Of a stretch of DNA of 64,000 nucleotides, positions 13,260 through 22,320 are shown one piece after another. The position numbers and the translations under genes were made by a program. Position 1 is the first letter of the stretch. The number at the start of each line of letters is the position of its first letter. Where the stretch lies: the NCBI RefSeq assembly GCF_028769735.1, contig NC_088172.1, positions 67,294,631 through 67,358,630 of the forward strand, in the 5' to 3' direction. The notes beneath the pieces were generated by a model. The model was not told where the DNA came from and did not search any database. It saw nothing but the letters and a program-made list of their open reading frames with translations. The DNA comes from Zonotrichia leucophrys gambelii. Taxonomy: Eukaryota > Chordata > Aves > Passeriformes > Passerellidae.

Positions 13260-14990
13260 AAAAAAAAAAAAAAAAAGAAAAAAGCAGTTGCTGGACCCTG
13301 GGTAGAAACAATTTTCATCTCTGATATTGTCTCTGAATGAATATTTGGTGTGAAACAAGGTGATTTTGCTTGAAAATACATGGGCAGCCAAAAGCTTGTA
13401 GCCACTTGTGCCTTGCTGAGAGATCAGCTTCCATAAAACAGAGCTCCTTTAAAGGAGGTGCCACGCTGTCAGCACATCTGTCTCGGGCAAGGGGAGGAAG
13501 CACTGGAGGGGGGGGATTGCTGTTCATTAATTGCATCATATTGAGCTTCCAGGCAGACTTGAGACGGCCAAAAGGTGGAGATTTTTAGGTTCCTCCCCCT
13601 ACTTTTCTATCTCCTCCCCCCTTCCCAAAATAAGTGTTTTGCCAAAACCTCCTTGTGGCAGAGCAAGGCTTTTAAAAGGAAAGTCAGGAACAAAGCAAGA
13701 GTTTTGGAGACTAGGTTAATTCCAGTCCTTTCTTTTCTGAAAGGAAGACTTGTAATGTGTGCAGTCTGTCAAGTCACTGCTTCTCAAGGTGAAAATCCAA
13801 AAAAAAGTTAAACATATAAACAATAATATAATAGAGTCACAAGTCATTACCCAGCCTTGTAAATACAAGAGTTTTCAACTTCCAGTCATTGATCTAAGAA
13901 CAAAAATTGTAAGAACTGGGGACATAGTCACACTTTGTTCTGTTGTATTCATGTGTGGATTACTCATGAAAAAATTTCCTATGCTTTCAACAGAAATATT
14001 TCTGACGTAAAATCTGTAGAAACTAGCCGATACTTAAGAACTTTTATAGCATTAAGGGTTCATTAATAAAATAAGCTCGTGGATTTTGCAGTTTCTTTAT
14101 TAGAAATGTATACTTGACTAATTTACTTAATATTGTGCCAGTGTTGTGCACTGTAATTTTGTATTTCTAGATGAAAATGTGGTGAAGACTTTTCAATGCA
14201 TCACAGCAGTTGCTTTTTGAATGGAAATATATTTACTACAAGTGTAGACAACTTAATGTGTGAGACAAGACATCTGCCAAGAATGAAGTCTTGAATTAAA
14301 TCCTATTTTTATCAAAGCTGTCAATGTGTTATGGCTTGAAGTGTTTTCTTCCTAAAAAAAAAAAGGTGCCTTGAAGTTATTTTTCTACTTCTTAGATTGA
14401 CCCTGTCCTTGACATCTGGACAGACAGAAACAGGAAATTAATTCTTGGGGATACATGGCATCTGCCGCAAGATTCTTGAAATGAAATATCCCTGAATTTA
14501 CTGACTTGGACAATATTGAAATCTTCCTTCTGGTTTCTTTAAAAAAATTTTTGCAAAGCCAGTGTTAAATGCAAATAACAAGCTGTCTAAGGATAGAATT
14601 GCAGAAGACTTCGATTAGTAGTGGTTTTTTACTAGTATAAAACAATGAATATAACATGATTGAGGTTGGTTTTAATTCAGTTTGTTAAAAAAAAAAAAGC
14701 TGAAGAAGGCAAATGAATGTTTGCAACATGTCTGCAAGTTTATTAATGTACTACATTGGCAGGGATGTAAGTGGAAAGTCCATGATTGAATGGAGAAACT
14801 CCCATTTCTGCAGTGTCCTCAGGGCATTCCTGGCACTGCCTCCTATGGCACAGGCAGTGATGGTTTTACATGTTGTGGTCCCCACACATTTGTCATTTGC
14901 TCCTTATTTATCATCTCTGTTGTACCTGCACGTGGTACCGACAGCACGGATTGCTAGATACAAAGGTAGGGCTTACATGACTCCTTTTTA
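13260..14990. other. Poly-A tract and intergenic DNA with one GC-richer patch
   Basis: A poly-A run at 13260-13276 is followed by a patch at 13370-13620 with CpGs, a G-run and ATTAATTGCATCAT. It stands out from the flanks and is a candidate regulatory element. The remainder is AT-rich with no gene recognised. Confidence 0.6.
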
Positions 14991-15092
14991 CTGGTGTGGA
15001 GGTTTTGTTGTTTGTCCTTTTTTTGTTATGAGGTTGGGGTTTTTTTGGTTTTTTTTTTTTTTTGGTGGTGTTTGTTTTGGGTTTTTTTACAA
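14991..15092. repeat. G/T-rich low-complexity tract
   Basis: Consists of T and G runs on the + strand, including a T run of about 15 near 15049-15063. It is one of several similar tracts in the window. Confidence 0.85.
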
Positions 15093-17395
15093 ATTTAATG
15101 TGCAAAATGAACCAATGCCTGCAGCATGGTGAAACTAAGTGTACTAAAGGGAGCACTTTGATATAAACATCAGTGCTCTAGAAACATCCAGCAGGAAAAA
15201 CGCAGCCTTGTTAGAAAATCAAACTGAATTTGCATTACCAGATATCAAAGGTTGTGAATTTTTGTTTTGACATGTAATTACTCTTCATTATGTATTATTA
15301 GCCTATTGGATGCTTGCTTGCATTAAAAATAGTTCTAAAGAAAATAAGGCTGGGATATTAGCAATGAAACATTCTGTGTAATATTTTCACTATGAAGGTT
15401 GCTAAAATGAGATCCTGAAGATTTGCCTGAAGTGAGACAGTGAGTCAGTAGAGCCCAGAATCAGCTCTCCTGTCATTAAAACACTTGTGCTGTACATTAT
15501 ATCAATCATTTTCCCATATCTGAACCTGTTAGGTGGCATAAGGCCAAAAGAAGTGGCCAAGACTCAGTCAAGAGAACCTTGGCTGAATTCAAACCAGGAA
15601 ACTGTAAGGAACATTTGTGTTTGCCAGAGCTTGATGGGTCCATTTAATGCAAAAGGATGAAGTTAGCAAAACATTGTGCATTCCTCATGGAGCCACAAGC
15701 AGAGAGCCACAAACATGTCTGTAGGTCCCAGAAGGTGCTCTCCAGGTGTCAGCCCTGTGTGCCAAGCAGAAGTTTTGCCCATTGTGTCTCTGAGAAGACC
15801 AACAGGAGTTTCTTTAAGGAGCTTGGTGTCAGCAGCGTCTGATTTCTGTGCAATTACCATTTTCCAATGAGTGCAGCCTCTCTTATTTATTCCTTGTCCA
15901 GATTTAAATTTAATTTAACTTGTTGGTGTGTTAGTCCTGTTTTTCTGCTCTGTGGGGTCCTTTTCCCATGTATTTCCCCTCTGAACAGACACCTATCCAG
16001 CATGGTGGGCAACATGAGCGCTGTGCACATAATGGGAAAAAATTAGCAAGCAAATATGGTGGTGGCTTGATCAATTTGTGGATATTTCACTTTCTTAAAA
16101 GTAATAATAGGAAAATAGTTAGATGTGGAGATGACCTTGTTGGTGAAGTGAGTGTGGGTAAGATGAAGAGTTAGGTATAGAGAACAGAAGTATTTCACAT
16201 ACAGCTTGGAAGAAATAAATTGATTGTTTTCAGTCTAAGAAAGGGTACAGTGGAAGGACACGGCAAATGGCTCAGTTGTTATAAGACCATGCTACATGTG
16301 AGTTCAAGATGACTTAACTCAGACTGACTTAGTTAAGTTACTGTCCTTTCCTCTGAATCTGCTGCACCAACATGATGAAAACAGCATCAGTTGTACAAAA
16401 CTGTTGCTGTCAGTTAGTGGAGGTTATCTCAAACCAGATAAAGAAAACAGTTTTCTATCTGAGATCTTCCTTGCTGATGAGAGGCAGAGAATTTGTTTTC
16501 AGCAACCCCTCATTGCTGAAGCTGTCCAAACCCTTTTATTTTGTATGGATGAGGGAGTTACTTAGAGCAAGAAATGGGGAAATAATCTTGGCAGTAAATA
16601 GTTTGGGAAGGGCTGTAAGCTTTGAGGCCACATTCAAGGCAATTGCTAATTCCAAAGCATGAGATAATCTAGATTTAGACAAAATTGACAGATTAATACT
16701 AAAAGTCTTATCCTTACTTATAAAATACAAAATAGTGCTCATTAACACTGTGTATTTGCCTTTCCTGGGGACTAGTGAGGAGAAGGGAAAAAAAGCACTT
16801 AACAGTAAAGGAGGAGGAAAAAAATCCCCCACAAAACAATGGAAATAAGATTGATCTGGTTTTAAAAATTCTGCAGTTACAGATTAGGACTTATATCTTT
16901 ATGTAGAGGTGTTAAGATTCTCTAGCTATGAAACACCCAGTTTGTCTTAATCCTTACAGTAATCTTCATGAAATGTTCAGAATAGAGGAAAAAATGATAG
17001 ATTTCCAAATTCCTGAAATCTTCTATTGATATTAAAGGAATTGTGAAAGAAAGATTGATTCTTAGCACTGCATACTTTTATAAAGAGAGGTATATGCTTA
17101 GGGAAAAGATGAATATTTCCAGTGAAAGTCTGTTTTGGTCATTAATGCCAGCAAATCTGAGGACTTCTGTCCTTAAGACCTGAACACTAGCTTTTTAACC
17201 TCCTCCAACATATCTCAGCAAGGAAAGGTGCGTTTACATTAGTGCCCTTTGGGAAGTATATGGACTGAAGTATAAGAAAAGGTGATGTTTATGGTAGGGT
17301 GTCCCAACAGGACTCCTGCTAGGACATTTATGACAACACTAGTACTTTCTATGCTCAAATCTCTAGGGTCCCTGTTTGAAGCAGAATATGCCTTC
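15093..17395. other. Intergenic DNA
   Basis: No gene, RNA or mobile element recognised. Frames of up to about 100 codons lack family features. Confidence 0.65.
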
Positions 17396-17511
17396 AGTGT
17401 GGGATTGGGTGGTTTGTTGTGTGGGGTTCTTTTTTGGGGGGGGTTCTTTTTTGTTTGCATGTTTGGGGGTGTTTTGCTGGTTTTTTTTTTGTTGTTGTTT
17501 TGTTTTGGTTT

Positions 17512-17562
<51 letters not shown>

Positions 17563-17565
17563 TTT
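17396..17565. repeat. G/T-rich tract ending in a run of 47 T
   Basis: G/T-only sequence with runs of up to eight G (around 17440) leads into an unbroken T run at 17514-17560. Poly-Phe open frames here are artefacts. The run could be a degenerated microsatellite; its true length is prone to sequencing error. Confidence 0.9.
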
Positions 17566-18695
17566 TTGCTTGGCTGGAGTTTTTTAAATTTATCCTTTAG
17601 GCCAGGATAATGCAGTACCTATTATTCTACTACAAGCTGTCCCTCTTGGCAGCTCCCAATGCAACGGCCTGTTAAGAGTGGTGAGTGGCTTTTGTTTGTG
17701 TCATCTCCTTGCTCCCACTAGTTCACACAGGAAAATTTGGTTTAAACAGCTCTAGTCATCTAAACAATATTGTTAAGATATTGAAAAAGATATTCTAGGT
17801 TAAGATATTCTAGTCCCACTTTTGCTGATTTCACCTATCTTTGTGCCAGACACTCTCTTAAGGACTTTCATGGGATCTCCAGTTTTTTCTGTTGGGTTTC
17901 TCCAGCTGGTGCTGTCTAGTGCAACAGGAGCTGAAGCCACTGGAAGTTTGGTCATTGACTTTCATGAGGAAACCTCAGGATCTGAGCATTTGAGCTGGAG
18001 AGGGCACTTAGCAGTACTCAAGCAAAGATCTGACTAAGTCAACGGGAGTTCTGCCACCTTCCAAAAATGCAGAATGGCACTCTGCCTTTGCCTTGCCCTC
18101 CCAAATGGGGGGGAAGCAAAACAAACAAACATCAACATGCTGTGCTCCGCTCAGACTACTTGAAAAAGAAAAAGTTTCTCAAATACGTGTTTGCATCCAA
18201 ACCTGTGGAGAGAAAAAGTTATATTAAATACTAAAAGTGGAGATCCTGAAATGTACTTATCCCAGGGTCTTAATACCCACATTAATATGAACAAAACAGC
18301 TATGTTTTCACAAGCTATCCTGTCCTATGTAAGTATATGTTAGCAAGCTGGGGTTACAAAGCAATGAGTTCTTATAAGAGCTCTGCTCTTTCAACACAGT
18401 CTTTAGGTTTTGTGTAAATCTTATTTATAAGAAAAATTATGTGCCAGGTTAAGCAAGATCCAGAACCTTCCTAGGAAAATGACATTTACATGCACATCAA
18501 TGCCTCAATAGTAGCACCAGTAGGACATTCCTCCCCAGTGTCCAGGAAAAAGCAGCTGACAAGCAGCACCGTACATCTCAGTTACACATATAATGATAAA
18601 TGTTCATTTTTCTTAAGGGGAAAAAGGGGGAAAAAACCCAGGTGGTGGGAAGACAGGTGTTTGCTCTTCAGAGAATTAGAAGTGAGAAGTTTTGT
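17566..18695. other. Intergenic DNA
   Basis: No gene recognised. AAGATATT recurs three times at about 17775-17810. Confidence 0.65.
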
Positions 18696-19075
18696 CCCTT
18701 AGAAGGTGGGTTTCATCCCCGGGCTCAATGGGCGCTGGCCCAGCCCGGAGCAGGCAGGGGAAATGGGGGACAGGAACAGGAGGGACACGGATCTGGCCCC
18801 AAATGTGGCATTAATCGCGGGTGTTCCCCCCAGAACTGCAAGCTGAAAGATTTTTAAACAAACAGCTCCAATACTTGAACACTCTCCGGCGTTTCGGCAC
18901 GGCATCCTCAGGCGGTTAAAGCTGCAGAGGGGCAGCTGGCACCCTGGGACCGCAGGGACGGGCTGGTTCCCGCTGGGAAGGTGTCTGGGGATCGCCGTGT
19001 CCCGGGGAATAAGGCAGGGAATGACGGACACGGAGCCTTCTGAACACGAAGTAACAGCTGGAGGCAACTAATCTT
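18696..19075. promoter_or_regulatory. GC-rich, CpG-bearing patch about 3 kb upstream of TBXT
   Basis: G+C and CpG rise sharply between AT-rich flanks (for example CTCCGGCGTTTCGGCACGGC near 18884). It does not contain a recognisable exon. It could be a distal promoter or enhancer island of TBXT or an unannotated non-coding transcript start. Function is inferred from composition and position alone. Confidence 0.35.
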
Positions 19076-21229
19076 CCCATGCGAGAGGGAAAGTATTGCT
19101 ATAAATCGGGAATCTTTATAGCTGTGCTGCTGGAGGAAGTTTTTTGGCTGTAAACTGTCATGCACGGCAGCTCCCGCTGAAAAGACTCTGGAAGTGGGGA
19201 ATCCTCTCTCCTGAGAACCAAAGTGCAATTAAGATCAGAAAGAGGGGGGAGGAAATAAAATAAAGACGACAGGAATCCGAGCTGAGGAAAAACTTTACGG
19301 TTTGGGTCTCTTGGTTCTTTTGGAGCAGTTGTTAGGTTTTATTTTAATTTTTTATGACATTTCAAAGATTTTACATAACTCCTGGAAACTTTTTTTTGAA
19401 TGGCCATTTCAAAATGTAAAACTGCAAAGACTTTTTTTTTAAAGACTAGCTAAATTGGAGAGCATACATTATTTTTCTGGGATGAGCAAGTCACTCATTT
19501 GCTAACTATTAAGTAAAATGTGATATATATCAAATCAAATCGAACTTCAACTCTCCTCTCTCTGCCAAAAGAGAGCGATCATTGCAAAAAAATTGACCAT
19601 AGAGGTAAGTGTCTGCTGCTGAAGGGCTTCCCATTCCTTGAGTGCATATAGAGGAATATATATAGAGGGACTGGATATAGAACTACTGGATGTATAGATT
19701 GGATATACAGAACTATTCCTTCCTTGAAGCATCCATCTGGAAGAATTAAATGGTGTTGTAAGAGCTCAGATCACAGAAACACAATTTCAGATCGTCTTTA
19801 ATTATTTGATTTATACATTTTCAGAACAGTTCATATTGCACCAAAAGCGCTCCGTCGCTTTCAATTCCGGCTGTTCCTGCTGCTTTCGGCTCTCAAACAC
19901 GTTCATTGTCAGGTGGCGTGGAGCTGAGGAAAAGCTGAGGCAAGAGAGGACCCACCACCATCACCACTGCTCTTGTTCCCTTTCCCTTGCGACTTGTGCA
20001 AGGGGTGAGCAGTCCTTCTCTCCCTGTCACCTGCACGGAGCTGTCTGCGAGTTCTTCGGGGCCAGCCCCTCCTGGCACTCGGCTTTTTCAGGACCGAGAT
20101 GCTCGAAATGTCGCCTTCAAAGCACAAACCCAGAGTTGGGGCTGCCGTGCTCATGCGGGGCTTGAGAGCTCCTGGGTTTTGCTAGGTCGGGATTGCTTGT
20201 TTAGACCGGAGCACCTTCAGTGAAATAAACGCCTGACAGCGAAAAGATCATCTCCAACTATGGCTAGCAGAGACCGCGCATCCGCTTAGTAAACTTTGCC
20301 CGTAATTTATTTGCAAATCCTGCTTTCCCCTTCCGAAGAGGACAAAAAGCAGGCAGTAGGGGCTCAGGCAGAAAGAGCTTTAAGAAACTTTAAAGCAAGA
20401 ATTAATCTGAACGGATAACATTTTTTTCTCCTGGTGCTGCACAGTGGTTGAAGAGAGGTGGCTTGAGGAATTCGGCTTGTCAGATTGAAGGAGAAAAAAA
20501 GTTGAGTAAGTGAACAATGGTGCTGTGTAATGAAAATACAGCCCTAAGCCGCAGCTACTAAACCAAAAAGGACTGAATCACCGTCTGCATCCCGCAAAAG
20601 GGACCCTCAGTGTGCTTTCCCCTGGTAGCCCTGACTTCCAGCTCCTTCTGCTGCCAGGCAGCTTGACAGTGTATCCCGGGCACCTTCTCCTAAAATTTGA
20701 AAAATCCCAGCAGCGATGGTGCGCGGTGTTTGGAGAAGAGGAGATGCCTGTTTTAAAAACAACTCTGATTTTTACGCCGCTCCTCTTCTTTTTCCCTCTC
20801 CTTTGCTCCCGTTTAAAGAACTTGTTATTGTTTAAAGAGACCCCATTGAACTATTTCCTGCTCATTGTCACCTCTCTCCCCCTCGCCCTCTATCCAGGGA
20901 TTCTCACGGAAAGGTAATAAACTTCCCTCACACCACAGACCGTCGCAGCTCCGGAGAATGCAAACTATTACAACACCGGCCGGCGGGAGTGCTTCAGAGC
21001 ATCCCTCTTTTCCCTCGTCCCGGCCCTTGTTTTTGCATCGAGTAACTTTAAAATAAATTCATCCCGTTGCAAAGTCTCACCCATGAGTTTCTCCCCTCTT
21101 GCCCGCAGGAACTCGTGGGCGTTTCTCCCTCCTACACGAAACAAAGCCTTTAACTATCGTTCTGTTTTTCAGAAGTATGTTTTTATTTACGTGGGACGGC
21201 GGGTGGCTATTTTCAGATTTTAAAAAAAT
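19076..21229. other. TBXT: Proximal upstream DNA of TBXT
   Basis: Non-coding, mixed composition, with CpGs becoming more frequent from about 19850. Frames of up to 120 codons have no family resemblance. In other vertebrates the sequence directly upstream of Brachyury carries primitive-streak regulation, so this is a likely place for such sites. Confidence 0.5.
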
Positions 21230-21387
21230 TACTTAGGTGGGACGGCTCGCAACCATCGCCGTCGAGCATCTCGGCTGCGAAGGCAGCCTGTGCTGATGCT
21301 GAGAGGCAAACTCTGCCGCTTTTCCCGTGGGCGGGTCATGGGCTCGCTGAACGCGGGGAGTGCCCGGTTTGTGCAGCCGCTGGACAG

Positions 21388-21501
21388 CGCGGTCCCAGCT
21401 CTCGGGCTGATTTTCCCGCAAGGTTTGTCCCCCCAAGGTTTCCCCGCGGTCCCAGCTCTCGGGCTGATTCTCCCCTCAAGGCTTGCCGCTGCCAGCCGCG
21501 C
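21388..21501. repeat. 57-bp tandem duplication in the TBXT CpG island
   Basis: A 25-bp segment at 21388-21412 (starting CGCGGTCCCAGCTC) recurs exactly at 21445-21469, giving a period of 57 bp. The sequence after each copy is similar but diverged (CCCAAGG-like segments). It lies about 650 bp upstream of the start codon. Confidence 0.85.
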
Positions 21502-21780
21502 CCTTCCCTGCAGCAGAGGTTCGGCCGAGGGGGCAGGGGCAGGTGCGGGGGAAGCGGAGTGCGGGGCGGGGTGCTGCTGCCAGCCTGCTGTCAGACTTCC
21601 CGTTTTGTCCCCTAAATATGAAGGCGCGGCGGGAGCGCCTCCCGTCCAGCCTGCCCGCCGGGAAGCGGACCGGGGGTCTCGCAGCGCCGGGAGGCGGGAG
21701 GGTGCCGCGCTGGCCGGTTGTGAGGCTGTTGCCGAGATGGGCCATTTCCTCCGTGGCTGCCGGAGCCCCGGCCCCGGCGG

Positions 21781-21787
21781 CTTTGAT
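21781..21787 (-). promoter_or_regulatory. TBXT: TCF/LEF core, distal
   Basis: CTTTGAT is the reverse complement of the ATCAAAG core at 21926, 139 bp further upstream and on the opposite strand. Both lie in the same promoter island, a short distance from the TATA box. Confidence 0.5.
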
Positions 21788-21832
21788 AGAGGTGCAAACA
21801 TTTGGGGGCAGATTTACATAAAATAGCCGCGT

Positions 21833-21838
21833 TTAATC
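21833..21838 (+). promoter_or_regulatory. TBXT: Bicoid-class TAATCC site
   Basis: TAATCC in the context GTTTAATCCCGC is the core bound by K50 homeodomains such as Goosecoid and Otx. Goosecoid is a known repressor of Brachyury in vertebrate embryos. A six-base core is common by chance, so this is only a candidate. Confidence 0.3.
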
Positions 21839-21900
21839 CCGCGGGCCGCAATTAACATCACAGGCTCCCGCGGGCCCCGTTCTGATATGGCCGCGGGCGG

Positions 21901-21947
21901 CCAATGGGCAGCGCCGCGCGCGCCCATCAAAGGCGCCGCCCGCCAAT
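21901..21947 (+). promoter_or_regulatory. TBXT: Two CCAAT boxes upstream of TBXT
   Basis: CCAAT occurs at 21901-21905 (GGCCAATGGG) and at 21943-21947 (CGCCAATCAG), about 60-105 bp upstream of the TATA box. The flanks of the second match the NF-Y type CCAATCAG. NF-Y binding is inferred from motif and spacing. Confidence 0.6.
21926..21932 (+). promoter_or_regulatory. TBXT: TCF/LEF core, proximal
   Basis: ATCAAAG is an exact TCF/LEF core (WWCAAAG) between the two CCAAT boxes, 72 bp before the TATA box. The mouse Brachyury promoter is known to respond to Wnt through TCF sites. Orthology of this site is inferred. Confidence 0.55.
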
Positions 21948-21972
21948 CAGCGCGGCCCCCCCGCCGGCGCGC

Positions 21973-21980
21973 TGATGTCA
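21973..21980 (+). promoter_or_regulatory. TBXT: CRE-like site in the TBXT core promoter
   Basis: TGATGTCA differs by one base from the palindromic CRE TGACGTCA and lies about 25 bp before the TATA box. TTTATGGC, a CDX/posterior HOX-like site, follows at 21992-21999. The functions are inferred from motifs only. Confidence 0.4.
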
Positions 21981-22003
21981 CCGGGGGGGCGTTTATGGCG
22001 GGC

Positions 22004-22008
22004 TATAA
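22004..22008 (+). promoter_or_regulatory. TBXT: TATA box of TBXT
   Basis: GGCTATAACAGC sits 107-111 bp upstream of the start codon. A TSS about 25-32 bp downstream (about 22030-22036) would give a short 5' UTR of roughly 80 nt with no upstream ATG. The exact TSS is inferred. Confidence 0.7.
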
Positions 22009-22114
22009 CAGCGGCCCGGGCGCTGCGGGCGCGGCGAGGCGCCCCGGGCCCGGCTCGGTTCCGCTGCGGCCGTGCCAGCCAGCAGCCCCGCGGGCGGGTG
22101 GGCGCGGGGCCGGG

Positions 22115-22320
22115 ATGAGCTCCCCCGGCGCGGAGGGCGCGGGCAAGCCCCCGCAGTACCGCGTGGATCATCTGCTGAGCGCTGTGGAGAGCGAGCTGCA
22201 GGCGGGCAGCGAGAAGGGCGACCCCACGGAGCGGGAGCTGCGCGTGGCGCTGGAGGACAGCGAGCTGTGGCTGCGCTTCAAGGAGCTCACCAACGAGATG
22301 ATCGTCACCAAGAACGGCAG
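22115..22320 (+). CDS. TBXT: TBXT coding exon 1
   Basis: Encodes residues 1-68 plus two bases of codon 69. It holds the conserved N-terminal stretch [20 protein letters not shown] and the beginning of the T-box ([19 protein letters not shown]). It ends at CAG before the donor GTAGGG. The last two bases (AG) combine with the first base of exon 2 to make Arg69. Residue numbering equals that of human TBXT through the T-box. An in-frame ATG at 21887 lies upstream of the TATA box, so it is not expected to be transcribed. Confidence 0.96.

Noticed and set aside
17282..17587. Apparent membrane protein with a poly-Phe stretch
   Set aside because: Produced by the 47-T run and the G/T-rich tract.
21229..21801. 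190-codon - strand frame in the CpG island
   Set aside because: Composition-driven; it includes the 57-bp tandem duplication as a repeated ISPRAGTA peptide, and has no recognised domain.
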